Assembly: GCF_900182615.1 (NCBI RefSeq)
Contig: NZ_FXTE01000001.1
Location: 744,001 to 808,000, forward strand
Reading direction: 5' to 3'
Source: Ruegeria faecimaris
Lineage (GTDB): Bacteria; Pseudomonadota; Alphaproteobacteria; Rhodobacterales; Rhodobacteraceae
DNA length: 64,000 bases
Position 1 is the first letter of the stretch. Each line of letters begins with the position of its first letter. Positions 54,211 through 64,000 of the stretch are shown here, in pieces. The notes beneath the pieces are model-generated. The model saw only the letters and a list, made by a program, of their open reading frames with translations, was not told the origin of the DNA and ran no database searches. A program made the position numbers and the translations under genes.

Positions 54211-55881
54211 ATGAAACACCAAACCATTACCGGAGCGCCGATCCATCGTGCCGCGGAAATGCACGCGCAAGAGTACCGCGACGGGCAACTAAGCCGCCGC
54301 GAGTTTTTGGCGCGCGTGACGGCATTGGGGGTTACCGTCCCCGCCGCCTATGGAATGATCGGCCTGGCGTCTCCGGCACAAGCACAAGAGCCACCGCGCG
54401 GTGGAACTATCCGCTATCAGATGGAAGTGCGCGCCCTGAAAGATCCACGTACTTATGACTGGACGCAAATTGCGACCTTCACGGCTGGATGGCTGGAATA
54501 TCTGGTCGAATACAACAATGACGGTTCGTTCAAGCCGATGTTGCTGGAAAGCTGGGAATCCAACGATGACGCGACTGAGCACACGCTGAACGTTCGCAAA
54601 GGCGTCAAGTGGAACAATGGTGATGACTTCACCGCAGCGGATGTCGCCCGCAATATCGAAATGTGGTGTGACGCGGCAGTCGAGGGGAACTCGATGGCAT
54701 CGCGCATGTCATCCCTGGTTGACGAGGCAACCCAGAAAGCGGGTGAAGGTGCAATCACTGTGGTCGATGATCACACGGTCAAGCTGACTTGCAACACGCC
54801 CGATATCACGATCATTCCTGGTATGGCCGACTACCCCGCAGCCATCGTGCACAGCAGCCACGATCCCAACAATATGCTGGCCAACCCGATTGGCACTGGC
54901 TTCATGATCCCTGAAAGCCACGAAGTGGGCGTAAAGGGTGTACTGGTCCGCAATGAAGAGCACGACTGGTGGGGATATGCTGCGGGCAAAGGTGGCTATA
55001 TCGATCGGATCGAATTCATCGACTACGGCACCGACCCTGCGGCCTTCCTGGCTGCTTATGAGGCCGAAGAGATCGACATGAACTGGGAGTCGGTCGGCGA
55101 ATTCGTAGACATCTTTGACAGCATCGGCCTGACACGGTCCGAGATTCCATCGGGCTTTACAATCGTCATCCGCCCGAACCAGCTGGCCGAAGATGCCGAC
55201 GGCAACAAGATCTACGCCGACAAACGTGTGCGGCAGGCCCTGGCCATGGCCGTCGACAACGCCGTCTGCCTGGAGCTGGGCATGTCGGGATACGGCATTC
55301 CTGCCGACAACTGCCATGTTGGCCCGATGCACCCGGAACATGATTCCGCTGTAACCCGCCTGCCCTTTGATCCCGCAGCGGCCAAAGCGCTGATGGACGA
55401 GGCCGGAATGGGTGACTTCGAGCATGAGGTTCAGTCCATCGACGACGACTGGCGCCGCAACACGACCGCGGCCGTGGTAGCTCAGTTGAACGATGCTGGC
55501 ATCAAGGCACGTCATACGGTTCTTCCGGGTTCGACTTTCTGGAACGACTGGACGAAATACGCCTTCTCGTCGACCAACTGGAACCACCGCCCGCTGGGCA
55601 CGCAGGTTCTGGCGCTGGCCTACAAATCGGGTGTAGCCTGGAACGAGGCTGGTTTCGCCAATGACGAGTTCGACGCGCTTCTGGCCGAGGCAAACTCGAT
55701 CGCGGATGTCGACAAGCGTCGCGAAGTCATGGCCAAGCTGCAGGCGATCATGATCGAAGAAGGCGTGACCATCCAACCCTATTGGCGGACGGCGATGCGT
55801 CACCACCGCGATAATATGGTTGGGGTTGAAAAGCACATCGCCGACCTGCCACAAATCTATAAGTTCGGCGTTCTTTCCTAA
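54211..55881 (+). CDS. Peptide/opine-type ABC substrate-binding protein, Tat-exported
   Basis: A 556-residue family 5 solute-binding protein (DppA/OppA-like). The long N-terminal head carries a twin-arginine motif, [10 protein letters not shown], followed by a hydrophobic segment ending in PAQAQE, so export is predicted by the Tat route. The family body shows [21 protein letters not shown] and later [13 protein letters not shown]. The ATG at 54211 follows AGGGAGAG. Peptides, opines, or other larger solutes are possible ligands. An attenuator-like hairpin follows. Confidence 0.9.
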   Translation: MKHQTITGAPIHRAAEMHAQEYRDGQLSRREFLARVTALGVTVPAAYGMIGLASPAQAQEPPRGGTIRYQMEVRALKDPRTYDWTQIATFTAGWLEYLVEYNNDGSFKPMLLESWESNDDATEHTLNVRKGVKWNNGDDFTAADVARNIEMWCDAAVEGNSMASRMSSLVDEATQKAGEGAITVVDDHTVKLTCNTPDITIIPGMADYPAAIVHSSHDPNNMLANPIGTGFMIPESHEVGVKGVLVRNEEHDWWGYAAGKGGYIDRIEFIDYGTDPAAFLAAYEAEEIDMNWESVGEFVDIFDSIGLTRSEIPSGFTIVIRPNQLAEDADGNKIYADKRVRQALAMAVDNAVCLELGMSGYGIPADNCHVGPMHPEHDSAVTRLPFDPAAAKALMDEAGMGDFEHEVQSIDDDWRRNTTAAVVAQLNDAGIKARHTVLPGSTFWNDWTKYAFSSTNWNHRPLGTQVLALAYKSGVAWNEAGFANDEFDALLAEANSIADVDKRREVMAKLQAIMIEEGVTIQPYWRTAMRHHRDNMVGVEKHIADLPQIYKFGVLS

Positions 55882-55893
55882 GCCGACAGATAC

Positions 55894-55921
55894 AAGCCGC
55901 GCCGATTGGGCGCGGCTTTTT
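55894..55921 (+). terminator. Intra-operon terminator after the binding-protein gene
   Basis: AAGCCGCGCC (55894-55903) pairs perfectly with GGCGCGGCTT (55909-55918) around GATTG, with a five-T run. It lies just after the binding-protein stop and 78 bases before the permease gene, so it would cut down, not abolish, downstream transcription and leave the binding protein in excess. Confidence 0.88.
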
Positions 55922-55998
55922 CGTCCGTATCGTGGCGACCAAAAAACAGCGAAGTGTGGGGCTTTTGACACCTGCACTGGCCACCAACAGGGGCTAAT

Positions 55999-57045
55999 AT
56001 GGGACTATTCATTCTAAAGCGTGTCGGCATCATGCTCATCACAGCTTTGTGCCTGACATTCTTGGTCTTCTTCCTCACCAACCTGTATCCAAACCTCGAA
56101 AAGCTTGCGAAAACGCAGGGCAATTTTCGGATGTCCGACGAACAGGTTGAAAGCTATCTGCTGAAAAACGGGTATCTGCAGCCGACGCCGATCAAATACG
56201 GCGAATGGTTGGGCGTGCTGCCATCCTATCGGCACACCAACGAAGACGGCAGCGTACAAGGAAGATGTATCCTGCCCGGTGAAACCGCAGAAAGCTCGCC
56301 AAGCTTCTGTGGCATCCTGCAGGGATACTGGGGATACTCGTCCGTTTTCAAAGAGGAAGTTTCGAAAGTTGTTGGCACCCGGTTGGCCCTGACCGGTCGG
56401 TTGATGCTTTGGGTTATGTTGCTGATGGTCCCCTCGGCGCTGATCCTTGGGGTTCTGGCGGGTATGAAAGAAGGATCGGCCACCGACCGGACCCTTTCAA
56501 CATTCGCCATCACGACGACAGCGACCCCTGAATATGTCTCGGGCGTGATCTTTATCGCGATCTTCACTTCGTCCGCCGTTGGCCTGAAATGGTTCAAAGG
56601 CACCGCGACACAGGCGATGGAGAACCCGACCTTTGAGAACTTCTTTCTACCGGTACTGACTATTGCTCTCTACGGGATGGGCTATATCGCTCGTATGACC
56701 CGCGCCTCGATGACCGAGGTGATGACGGCGCAGTATATCCGTACCGCGCGGCTCAAAGGTGTTTCCTTCCCGAATATCGTCATGAAGCACGCGCTGCGAA
56801 ACGCGCTGATCGCACCGTTCACAGTCATCATGCTGCAGTTTCCCTGGCTGCTGAACGGCGTGGTGATCGTCGAGACCCTTTTTAACTATAAAGGGTTCGG
56901 CTGGGCGCTGGTTCAGGCAGCAGGCAATAACGACATCCAGCTGCTGCTGGCGATTTCGGTCGTGTCGGTCTTTGTGGTGCTGGTAACGCAGCTGATCTCG
57001 GATATCGGCTATGTCTACCTCAACCCACGCATCCGAATTTCGTAA
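55999..57045 (+). CDS. Peptide-type ABC transporter permease (DppB-like)
   Basis: A 348-residue permease. First membrane segment is VGIMLITALCLTFLVFFLTN. A periplasmic region (about residues 50-120) carries two Cys that could pair. The conserved cytoplasmic EAA region is RTARLKGVSFPNIVMKHALRNALI, quoted in part: KGVSFPNIVMKHALRNAL. It pairs with the DppC-like subunit, whose gene follows after 13 bases. Confidence 0.9.
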   Translation: MGLFILKRVGIMLITALCLTFLVFFLTNLYPNLEKLAKTQGNFRMSDEQVESYLLKNGYLQPTPIKYGEWLGVLPSYRHTNEDGSVQGRCILPGETAESSPSFCGILQGYWGYSSVFKEEVSKVVGTRLALTGRLMLWVMLLMVPSALILGVLAGMKEGSATDRTLSTFAITTTATPEYVSGVIFIAIFTSSAVGLKWFKGTATQAMENPTFENFFLPVLTIALYGMGYIARMTRASMTEVMTAQYIRTARLKGVSFPNIVMKHALRNALIAPFTVIMLQFPWLLNGVVIVETLFNYKGFGWALVQAAGNNDIQLLLAISVVSVFVVLVTQLISDIGYVYLNPRIRIS

Positions 57046-57058
57046 GGAGGGACAGAAC

Positions 57059-58522
57059 ATGGAACCACTTACCTGGACCGGCTCTATCGCCATTCTGAAC
57101 CCCTTGCTGATGATCGCACTGGTTGCACTAGGGGTATCAATCATCGTCTGGATCTTGGGCAGCATCGTGTTGCCCGAAACGCCAGTCGTCGTGAATATCG
57201 ACGGCACAATCAATGCAGATACCGGCCTGCGCGGCCTGACGCAGATCGCGCTGAGATACAGCTTTTTCGCCTGCGTCGCGCTGTGTCTGGCATATGTGGT
57301 GCTTGGCATTTTGATGGGGACAAGCGCCGGGATTATCGGAGCGATCTCTCGGCAGTTTTTACCTGTCTGGATGTCGCTGATCATCCTGTTTGCAATGTCA
57401 ATCGCCTTCAAGCGCAAGCTTGGCCTGTACGGCAAACTGTTCGACAGCCCCATCGGCATGATCGGTTTTGGCCTTGTGATGTTCTGGGTCTTTACCGGCA
57501 TTTTTGGTGCGCTGGACCTGATCGTCACGCATGATCCGCTGGCGCAGGTTTCAGGTATGAAGAACAAGTTGCCCGGAACTCCAATGCCCAGCACCGAGGA
57601 CGGAACATATTCCTGGTATCTGCTGGGTGGGGACAATCTGGCCCGCGATGTGTTCAGCCGGATGGTCAAAGGGGCATGGATCGTGGTGCAGATCGCACCG
57701 ATGGCAACCATATTTGCCTTCATGGTCGGGATTACTCTGGGCCTGCCTGCGGGGTTTTATGGCGGACGTCTGGACACGTTCCTGTCTTTCCTGGCAAACC
57801 TGATACTGGCCTTCCCGGTAATCCTGCTGTTCTATCTGCTGGTCACGCCCGAGATCGTGGCAACCGGTGTGCCGAACTATATGGCAGCCGTGTTGTTCGT
57901 CTTTCCGATCCTGTTTCTTTGCGTCCTGCTGAATTCGCGGTTCTATACGCGGCCCAATTTCCGCACACCTCTGCTGATCGGAGTGTTGGGCATCGCGATG
58001 TGGCTCTATCTATCTCTGATTTCAACAGACGGCTACATCATCGAAACCAACAGCTACAACATCTGGGGACTGCCCACCTATCTGGACCTTTTCAATATCC
58101 CCGGCGGCATTCTGGTCGTGTTCGTTTCAGTGGTTTTCGTGAACTCACCCACGGTATTCCGTATCGTGCGTGGCCTGGCGTTGGACATCAAAACCCGCGA
58201 TTATGTTGCCGCAGCGCAAACCCGTGGTGAAGGTCCATGGTACATCATGCTTTGGGAAATCCTGCCCAATGCGCGCGGGCCGCTGATCGTCGATTTCTGT
58301 CTGCGCATTGGCTATACGACCATCCTTTTGGGAACCTTGGGATTCTTTGGCCTCGGGCTACCACCCGAAAGTCCCGATTGGGGGTCGACGATCAATGAAG
58401 GGCGCAAGCTCTTGTCGATCTATCTGCACCCTGCCCTGCCACCTGCGCTGGCGCTGTTGACACTGGTTCTTGGGTTGAACCTGTTGGCTGACGGCCTGCG
58501 CGAAGAAAGTCTGAAGGACTGA
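57059..58522 (+). CDS. Peptide-type ABC transporter permease (DppC-like), enlarged
   Basis: A 487-residue permease, far longer than the usual 290-300 residues. The extra length is an N-terminal part of about 130 residues with three additional hydrophobic segments before the canonical start (SPIGMIGFGLVMFWVFTGIF, then HDPLAQ), and an insertion of about 80 residues between two core spans that adds hydrophobic stretches. The EAA region YVAAAQTRGEGPWYIMLWEI is intact. ATG at 57059 has AGGAGG upstream. Confidence 0.9.
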   Translation: MEPLTWTGSIAILNPLLMIALVALGVSIIVWILGSIVLPETPVVVNIDGTINADTGLRGLTQIALRYSFFACVALCLAYVVLGILMGTSAGIIGAISRQFLPVWMSLIILFAMSIAFKRKLGLYGKLFDSPIGMIGFGLVMFWVFTGIFGALDLIVTHDPLAQVSGMKNKLPGTPMPSTEDGTYSWYLLGGDNLARDVFSRMVKGAWIVVQIAPMATIFAFMVGITLGLPAGFYGGRLDTFLSFLANLILAFPVILLFYLLVTPEIVATGVPNYMAAVLFVFPILFLCVLLNSRFYTRPNFRTPLLIGVLGIAMWLYLSLISTDGYIIETNSYNIWGLPTYLDLFNIPGGILVVFVSVVFVNSPTVFRIVRGLALDIKTRDYVAAAQTRGEGPWYIMLWEILPNARGPLIVDFCLRIGYTTILLGTLGFFGLGLPPESPDWGSTINEGRKLLSIYLHPALPPALALLTLVLGLNLLADGLREESLKD

Positions 58523-58533
58523 TGTATGAGCGG

Positions 58534-58580
58534 CCGGGGGCCCTGCCCCCGGACCCCCGAGGTATTTTTGGCCAGATGAA
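58534..58580. repeat. GC hairpin plus conserved-looking tail, possible dispersed repeat
   Basis: CCGGGGGC (58534-58541) pairs perfectly with GCCCCCGG (58545-58552), followed by ACCCCCGAGG and the tail TATTTTTGGCCAGATGAAG. I recall very similar GC-hairpin-plus-tail units in intergenic spaces of many Roseobacter genomes. Only one copy is in this window. It lies inside the ABC operon between permease and ATPase genes and could modulate the message. Confidence 0.45.
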
Positions 58581-58614
58581 GGGGATCCCCGGGATCTGGT
58601 GAGGAGCAACACAG

Positions 58615-60702
58615 ATGACCAAACTTGCGTCCTATGAGGGCCCGATATTGGAGATCGACAAGCTGTCGATTTCGTTTTTCACGCGGTTGCGCGAGATCCC
58701 TGCAGTGATGGATTTTTCGGTCAGCGTGCAGCCTGGTGAAGCTGTGGGGCTGGTTGGGGAATCGGGGTGCGGGAAATCCACCGTTGCGTTGGGCGTGATG
58801 CAGGATCTGGGCAAGAACGGGCGTGTTGTTGGCGGATCCATCAAGTTCAAGGGTCGTGACCTATCCGAGATGACGGCCGAAGAACTGCGCGATATTCGCG
58901 GCAATGAAATAGCCATGATCTATCAGGAACCTATGGCCAGCCTGAACCCCGCGATGAAGATCGGTCGGCAGCTGATGGAAGTACCGATGATCCACGAGGG
59001 CGTCAGCAAGGACGAGGCCTATGCCCGTGCGCTGGAAGTGGTCACCGATGTACGCCTGCCCGACCCTGAACGGATGCTGAATTCTTTCCCCCACCAGCTG
59101 TCGGGAGGCCAGCAACAGCGCATCGTGATCGCGATGGCGCTGATGTCCAAGCCATCGTTGCTGATCCTGGACGAGCCCACCACCGCGCTTGACGTGACCG
59201 TCGAGGCCGCGGTGGTCGAGCTGGTCAAGGATCTGGGCAAGAAATACGGCACCTCTATGCTGTTCATCAGCCACAATCTGGGGCTGGTGCTGGAAACCTG
59301 CGACCGGCTGTGCGTGATGTATTCCGGCGAAGCGGTCGAGCGCGGCTCGATCAAGGATGTGTTCGACGAAATGCAGCACCCCTATACGCAGGCGCTCTTC
59401 CGGTCGATTCCACTGCCGGGTGCGGACAAGAACGCGCGCCCGCTGGTGGCCATTCCGGGCAATTTCCCCCTGCCACATGAGCGCCCGCCGGGCTGCAACT
59501 TTGGCCCACGCTGCGACTATTTCGAGGAAGGTCGCTGTGACGCGCAGAACATTCTGATGGAGGCCGTGCCAGGCAATGACCGGCATCATACCCGCTGTCT
59601 GAAATTTCAGGAGATCGACTGGAACGCGCCCATCACCCTGGCCGAGCAAAAGGAAAAAGGTGAGATTGGCCGCGTTGTTCTTAAGATGGAAAATCTCAAG
59701 AAATACTATGAGGTTGCGGCAAATGCACTGTTTGGCGGCGGCGAAGCGAAGGTAGTCAAAGCAAACGAAACTCTGAGCTTTGAGGCGCATGAATCCGAGA
59801 CACTCGCCATTGTGGGCGAATCCGGCTGCGGCAAATCCACCTTTGCCAAAGTTCTTATGGGGTTGGAGACGGCAACGGACGGGCAGATCCTGCTGGACAA
59901 CCGCAATATCGAGGACGTGCCCATCGAAGAGCGCGACGCCAAGACGGTGGGTGAGGTTCAGATGGTGTTCCAGAATCCGTTCGACACGTTGAATCCTTCG
60001 ATGACCGTGGGCCGTCAAATCATCCGCGCTCTGGAAATCTTTGGCGTCGGCAAGTCCGAGGCCGAGCGCAAGAAGCGGATGCTCGAACTGTTGGACTTGG
60101 TGAAACTGCCCCGCGCCTTTGCCGAGCGGATGCCGCGACAGCTATCGGGCGGGCAGAAACAACGTGTCGGCATCGCCCGCGCCTTTGCCGGGGATGCGCG
60201 GATCGTGGTGGCGGATGAGCCGGTCTCGGCGCTGGATGTATCGGTGCAGGCGGCGGTAACCGACCTGCTGATGGAGATCCAACGCGAGCACAAAACCACA
60301 CTGCTGTTCATCAGCCACGACCTGTCGATCGTACGCTATCTCAGCGACCGGGTGATGGTGATGTATCTGGGCCATGTGGTCGAACTAGGCACCACTGATC
60401 AGGTGTTTGCACCGCCCTATCATCCCTATACAGAAGCCCTGCTGAGCGCGGTCCCCATCGCCGATACATCGGTCGAGAAGCAGCACATCGTCTTGGAAGG
60501 CGACATCCCATCAGCGATGAACCCGCCTCCTGGCTGTCCGTTTCAGACCCGCTGTCGCTGGAAATCCGAAGTCCCCAACGGTCTTTGCGAAAGAGATGTC
60601 CCACCCGTGAAAACTCTGGCAGACGGTCATCAGGTCAAATGCCATCTGGCAGACGACATCCTGGCACGTATGGAACCCGTCATTAAAATCGCCGCTGAGT
60701 AA
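58615..60702 (+). CDS. Dual ATP-binding protein (DppD-DppF fusion)
   Basis: A 695-residue protein with two complete ABC ATPase domains. The first has Walker A GESGCGKSTVALG, signature LSGGQQQRIVIAMAL and Walker B LLILDEPTTALD, followed by an oligopeptide-type C-terminal module (PPGCNFGPRCDYFEEGRCD). The second has GESGCGKSTFAKV, signature LSGGQKQRVGIARAF, VVADEPVSALD and another Cys-containing module (PPPGCPFQTRCRWKSE). The Cys clusters may bind an iron-sulfur centre as in related transporters. It powers the importer coded just upstream. Confidence 0.93.
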   Translation: MTKLASYEGPILEIDKLSISFFTRLREIPAVMDFSVSVQPGEAVGLVGESGCGKSTVALGVMQDLGKNGRVVGGSIKFKGRDLSEMTAEELRDIRGNEIAMIYQEPMASLNPAMKIGRQLMEVPMIHEGVSKDEAYARALEVVTDVRLPDPERMLNSFPHQLSGGQQQRIVIAMALMSKPSLLILDEPTTALDVTVEAAVVELVKDLGKKYGTSMLFISHNLGLVLETCDRLCVMYSGEAVERGSIKDVFDEMQHPYTQALFRSIPLPGADKNARPLVAIPGNFPLPHERPPGCNFGPRCDYFEEGRCDAQNILMEAVPGNDRHHTRCLKFQEIDWNAPITLAEQKEKGEIGRVVLKMENLKKYYEVAANALFGGGEAKVVKANETLSFEAHESETLAIVGESGCGKSTFAKVLMGLETATDGQILLDNRNIEDVPIEERDAKTVGEVQMVFQNPFDTLNPSMTVGRQIIRALEIFGVGKSEAERKKRMLELLDLVKLPRAFAERMPRQLSGGQKQRVGIARAFAGDARIVVADEPVSALDVSVQAAVTDLLMEIQREHKTTLLFISHDLSIVRYLSDRVMVMYLGHVVELGTTDQVFAPPYHPYTEALLSAVPIADTSVEKQHIVLEGDIPSAMNPPPGCPFQTRCRWKSEVPNGLCERDVPPVKTLADGHQVKCHLADDILARMEPVIKIAAE

Positions 60703-60843
60703 TGGGATTGGGTACGCAACAAGGGCGTCGGTAAGGTGGTTCCGGCGCCCTAATTAAGCGACACGACCTCGAGCAGCCTGTCACTGAACGCGCTGATTTG
60801 GCTAAGCCGCATCACCTGTTGATCCGGCAATTCATCGGGCGGC

Positions 60844-61422
60844 CTAACCGCCCCAAATCACCTTCACGTAATTCTGGGTTTCCTTGTAGGGTGGTACGCC
60901 ACCGTGTTTTTCAACAGCCTGAGGTCCGGCATTATAGGCGGCCAGCGCGAGCCGCCAGGATTTGAACTTGCGGTATTGCCAGGACAAATACCGGGCTCCA
61001 CCTTCAAGATTCTGTTTCGGGTCGCGCGGGTTCACGCCCAATAATTGTGCGGTCCCGGGCATCAACTGGGCCAGACCCAAGGCGCCTTTATGTGACACGG
61101 CATGGGGATTCCATCCACTTTCCTGCTGAACAAGGCGTAGGAACAGCTCTTCGGGAACATCGTGTTTACGAGCCGCTTGCCGCGCCATCGTCAGGTACTC
61201 ACCCCGATAGTTGCCGGAATATCGCTTACTGAATTGTGGTTGAGGCGTCTTAGGCTTCAACCGATCTGAATCGCGGTACTGGGTGGCCGCACGGCCGTCC
61301 AAATATTTGGATTGCTTCAGAAAGATGTCCTTACGGCTTTTGGTAGACAGCGTATCCGCCGCAGCGAGTCCACAGGTCAACGCAAAGCATAGAACCGATA
61401 AAAAACAAAATCTGAAACGCAT
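60844..61422 (-). CDS. Lytic transglycosylase (SLT domain)
   Basis: A 192-residue periplasmic enzyme that cleaves peptidoglycan glycan chains. Signal peptide [18 protein letters not shown] ends near AAAD. The SLT domain (about residues 85-190) has the catalytic Glu in [16 protein letters not shown], then [17 protein letters not shown] and [18 protein letters not shown]. The ATG at 61422 starts the signal peptide; a longer frame is unsupported. Single gene. Confidence 0.9.
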   Translation of the reverse strand: MRFRFCFLSVLCFALTCGLAAADTLSTKSRKDIFLKQSKYLDGRAATQYRDSDRLKPKTPQPQFSKRYSGNYRGEYLTMARQAARKHDVPEELFLRLVQQESGWNPHAVSHKGALGLAQLMPGTAQLLGVNPRDPKQNLEGGARYLSWQYRKFKSWRLALAAYNAGPQAVEKHGGVPPYKETQNYVKVIWGG

Positions 61423-61629
61423 TAATGCCTGTCCCGCACTGTCACGAACCCGAGTGAGTATATGTATTTCAGCCAATAATGAAAGCATGGTAAATTTTCT
61501 ATGTGCAAACTCCCGACCAGTTCATTTCTCATGATCCATGTTCCAACCATGGTTCAGGGCGTATAGGGTCTCAGAAATACACAGCGCCAGATTCGGGCGC
61601 ACTCAAGTCAGTTAAGAACGGGGAAATAC

Positions 61630-62127
61630 ATGGCGGGTTCTGTCAACAAGGTCATTCTGGTGGGAAATCTGGGGCGTGATCCCGAGGTACGGTCGTTCCA
61701 GAACGGTGGCAAGGTCTGCAATCTGCGCATCGCCACTTCCGAGACCTGGAAAGACCGCAACACCGGCGAACGCCGCGAGCGGACAGAATGGCACTCGGTC
61801 GCGATTTTTTCAGAACCATTGGCCCGCATTGCCGAGCAATATCTGCGCAAGGGCAGCAAAGTTTATATCGAAGGTCAGCTGGAAACCCGCAAGTGGCAGG
61901 ATCAGTCCGGTCAGGACCGCTATAGCACTGAGGTGGTTTTGCGCCCCTATCGCGGCGAGCTGACTTTGCTGGATGCGCGTGGAGAAGGCGGCGGCGGTGG
62001 CGGTGGTCAATCCGGCGGTTACGGTGGCGGCCAGGCAGGTGGTGGCTATGGTGACCCCTATGGCGGACAATCCAGCGCCCCGGCACCCGCATCTGGTGGA
62101 ATAGACGACGACGAGATTCCGTTCTAG
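61630..62127 (+). CDS. ssb: Single-stranded DNA-binding protein
   Basis: A 165-residue SSB. The OB fold covers residues 1-110 ([52 protein letters not shown]), then a Gly-rich linker and the conserved acidic tip DDDEIPF used to recruit DNA repair partners. A near-miss SOS-like sequence lies upstream but has the wrong spacing. Confidence 0.96.
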   Translation: MAGSVNKVILVGNLGRDPEVRSFQNGGKVCNLRIATSETWKDRNTGERRERTEWHSVAIFSEPLARIAEQYLRKGSKVYIEGQLETRKWQDQSGQDRYSTEVVLRPYRGELTLLDARGEGGGGGGGQSGGYGGGQAGGGYGDPYGGQSSAPAPASGGIDDDEIPF

Positions 62128-62145
62128 GCACACCGGAGACACATC

Positions 62146-63216
62146 ATGACATGGTCCTTCTCGCTCGGCCGACTATTGGGGTCGGAACTGAAGGTCCATG
62201 TCACTTTTTTCCTCTTGTTGGCATGGGTTGGATTCGCTGCCTATTCTACCGGAGGGATGCAGGCCGCGATCGGGAACCTGATTTTCGTGCTTGCCCTTTT
62301 CGCATGTGTGGTCGCGCATGAGTTTGGTCATGCGCTGATGGCGCGGCGCTATGGCATAAAAACTCCGGACATTACTTTATTGCCGATCGGCGGTCTTGCC
62401 CGATTGGAACGGATGCCAGAGAACCCCATGCAAGAGGTATCGGTGGCTTTGGCCGGTCCTGCAGTAAACGTCATCATCTGGATCATCCTCGTCTTTTTGG
62501 GCGCAGGAATGCCATTTGAAACACTCGCCAATATTGATTCACCCGAGACCGGGCTTTTGAACCGCCTCGCCTATGTGAACCTTCTTCTGGCTGCCTTTAA
62601 TCTCATCCCCGCATTCCCGATGGATGGTGGACGCGTTTTTCGCGCACTGCTCTGCCTGAGGATGGATCGGGTCAAGGCCACGCGCATTGCCGCATTTGCC
62701 GGTCAGATAGTGGCGGTAGGATTGGGGTTTCTGGGGCTAAGCACAGGCAATCCGTTGTTGGTTCTGATCGCGGTTTTTGTATTCGTTGCCGCCAATGCAG
62801 AAAGCCAGGACGTCGCAATGCGATCAGTGGCGCGTCAGGTTCTGGCCCGCGACGCCATGATCACCGAGTTTCACGCCCTATCGCCAAGCGACACGCTTGC
62901 GACCGCCGCTCAAGCAGTTATTCACACCACTCAGCATGAATTTCCGTTGCTGGATGCAACAGGGAAACTGCAGGGCTTTGTCACGCGCGACCGGCTGTTT
63001 GCTGCTCTCGCCAAAGATATTCCCCGGTCAGAATTGGCCAGTTCAATCATGGTTGAGGATATCCCGACAGTGACCCTGAGCAGCGGGTTGGAAGCGGTTC
63101 TGAAACAGTTCCACGGGGGTGCCCCCGCAGTTGCCGTCTGCACGCGGTCAGATCAAATGGTCGGCTATATTACCCGTGAAAATATTGGCGAGTTAATGAT
63201 CATTCGCGGGCGTTGA
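62146..63216 (+). CDS. Site-2 protease (M50) with CBS domains
   Basis: A 356-residue intramembrane zinc protease. The metal motif HEFGH is in CVVAHEFGHALMARRYG, and the second motif is NLIPAFPMDGGRVFRALL with its Asp. About six hydrophobic segments come first and two CBS domains (about residues 230-350) form the cytoplasmic tail, which in this family senses adenine nucleotides or other ligands. The substrate, usually a membrane-bound regulator, is unknown. Its TGA directly abuts the aroB stop. Confidence 0.92.
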   Translation: MTWSFSLGRLLGSELKVHVTFFLLLAWVGFAAYSTGGMQAAIGNLIFVLALFACVVAHEFGHALMARRYGIKTPDITLLPIGGLARLERMPENPMQEVSVALAGPAVNVIIWIILVFLGAGMPFETLANIDSPETGLLNRLAYVNLLLAAFNLIPAFPMDGGRVFRALLCLRMDRVKATRIAAFAGQIVAVGLGFLGLSTGNPLLVLIAVFVFVAANAESQDVAMRSVARQVLARDAMITEFHALSPSDTLATAAQAVIHTTQHEFPLLDATGKLQGFVTRDRLFAALAKDIPRSELASSIMVEDIPTVTLSSGLEAVLKQFHGGAPAVAVCTRSDQMVGYITRENIGELMIIRGR

Positions 63217-64000
63217 TCAACCCAGCGCGTCCTTGAGGACACTCAAAACCGCATCCCGCGGAACATCCGACGTGACAAATGCCTGCCCGATGCCTCGGGC
63301 CAGAATGAAACGCAGTTGGCCATCGATAACCTTCTTGTCTTGCGCCATCAGCTCGACCAGCGCTTCGGCGTCGGGCAAATCCCCGTGGATATCGGAAATG
63401 TCGGTTTTCATGCCCATCGCACGCAGATGTGCCCTAACCCGGCTTGGGTCCTCTTGCGAACATAATCCAAGTCGCGCCGACAGTTCGAATGCCAGCGCGC
63501 ATCCAATCGCAACGCCTTCTCCATGCAGCAAACGATCAGAATACCCGGTAGCAGCCTCAAGCGCATGACAAAACGTATGCCCGAGATTCAGCAGGGCGCG
63601 ATCCCCTTGCTCGGTCTCATCACGAGCGACGATGTCGGCTTTCATCTGAACGGATCGGGTGACGGCCCGAACCCGCGCGGCCATATCCCCGCCCGAGACA
63701 TCGGGGCCATTGCCCTCGAGCCATTCAAAGAATGCTGCATCCCCCAACAGCCCGTATTTTACGACCTCACCATAACCGGACAGGAAATCCCTGTCGGTCA
63801 TTGTGCCCAGAACCGAAGTATCCGCCAGCACCAGTGAGGGTTGATGAAATGCGCCAATCAGGTTCTTGCCCTGCGGTGCGTTGATCCCGGTTTTGCCGCC
63901 GACCGAACTGTCGACCTGCGCTAGCAGCGAAGTTGGTATCTGAACAAACCGTACGCCCCGGCGCAAAACGGCCGCGGCAAATCCAGCGAGATCACCTATA
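63217..64000 (-). CDS. aroB: 3-Dehydroquinate synthase (3' part, cut by window edge)
   Basis: The C-terminal 261 or so residues of AroB, the second enzyme of the shikimate pathway. The frame stays open to the window edge, beginning [18 protein letters not shown], so the true start lies beyond 64000. Diagnostic parts are [31 protein letters not shown] and [18 protein letters not shown], with zinc ligands Glu and two His residues kept. The usual partner aroK may lie just upstream, outside the window. Confidence 0.94.
   Translation of the reverse strand, partial: IGDLAGFAAAVLRRGVRFVQIPTSLLAQVDSSVGGKTGINAPQGKNLIGAFHQPSLVLADTSVLGTMTDRDFLSGYGEVVKYGLLGDAAFFEWLEGNGPDVSGGDMAARVRAVTRSVQMKADIVARDETEQGDRALLNLGHTFCHALEAATGYSDRLLHGEGVAIGCALAFELSARLGLCSQEDPSRVRAHLRAMGMKTDISDIHGDLPDAEALVELMAQDKKVIDGQLRFILARGIGQAFVTSDVPRDAVLSVLKDALG

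Noticed and set aside
61540..61555. GTTC-N8-GTTC upstream of ssb as an SOS (LexA) box
   Set aside because: The alphaproteobacterial LexA site needs seven bases between the GTTC halves; here there are eight.
1..64000. CRISPR arrays, insertion sequences or prophage genes
   Set aside because: I saw no spaced direct-repeat array, transposase or phage structural gene on either strand.

Overview
The window looks like chromosomal DNA of a marine Rhodobacterales (Roseobacter-group) alphaproteobacterium. The signs are the GC-rich base composition, a DUF6477 protein, the trgA-trgB-cysK tellurite locus first described in Rhodobacter sphaeroides, an MttB-family methyltransferase without an amber codon, a soxBDAG sarcosine oxidase operon, and several uptake systems for nitrogen-rich osmolytes. 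Genes are densely packed, with many 4-base ATGA overlaps. I see no phage, insertion sequence or CRISPR array. The only RNA gene found is one tRNA-Ser(GGA).

Layout. 0.1-9.1 kb: DUF6477, MttB-like methyltransferase, guaA, a DMT exporter, a FadL-like porin, an uncharacterised P-loop protein next to metA (acetyl-CoA type by its Glu111), and an anchored alpha/beta hydrolase. 9.1-13.1 kb: ppk2, a TetR regulator, a PAS-adenylate cyclase translationally coupled to a truncated haemoglobin, and a GT25 glycosyltransferase. 13.2-20.5 kb: an agmatinase-family ureohydrolase convergent with a five-gene operon (ABC ATPase, binding protein, two permeases, creatinase); a strongly folded intercistronic RNA lies just before creatinase. 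21-30.5 kb: an amino-acid catabolism block with a diaminopropionate ammonia-lyase-like enzyme, a ruined ectoine hydrolase gene, an ArgE-type deacetylase, a DUF1989 protein, then an apparent operon of a two-component flavin monooxygenase, a hydrolase, an AA_synth protein and an aldehyde dehydrogenase, with a divergent LysR gene. 30.5-36.6 kb: soxBDAG and a GlxA-type regulator. 36.7-42.3 kb: small genes, another LysR gene, a YrbL-like protein and a Gtr-type surface glycan operon. 42.6-50.6 kb: tRNA-Ser, an MscS channel, cysK-trgB-trgA, a cfa-like gene and phrB. 50.7-64 kb: a cysteine-desulfurase-like enzyme, pyrH, miaA, a complete peptide-type ABC importer, a lytic transglycosylase, ssb, a site-2 protease and the 3' part of aroB.

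Taken together, much of the window can be read as guanidino and N-methyl compound use. Creatine would enter through the PotABCD-like importer, creatinase would split it to urea and sarcosine, and SoxBDAG would oxidise sarcosine to glycine while passing the methyl group to tetrahydrofolate. The ureohydrolase, the urea-carboxylase-associated DUF1989 protein and the MttB-like enzyme fit the same theme. Only the enzyme families are read from sequence; the joined pathway is inference. The least understood parts are the folded RNA before creatinase, the globin-cyclase pair, the flavin monooxygenase operon with a reductase fused to a Nudix-like domain, and the cysteine-free SoxD.
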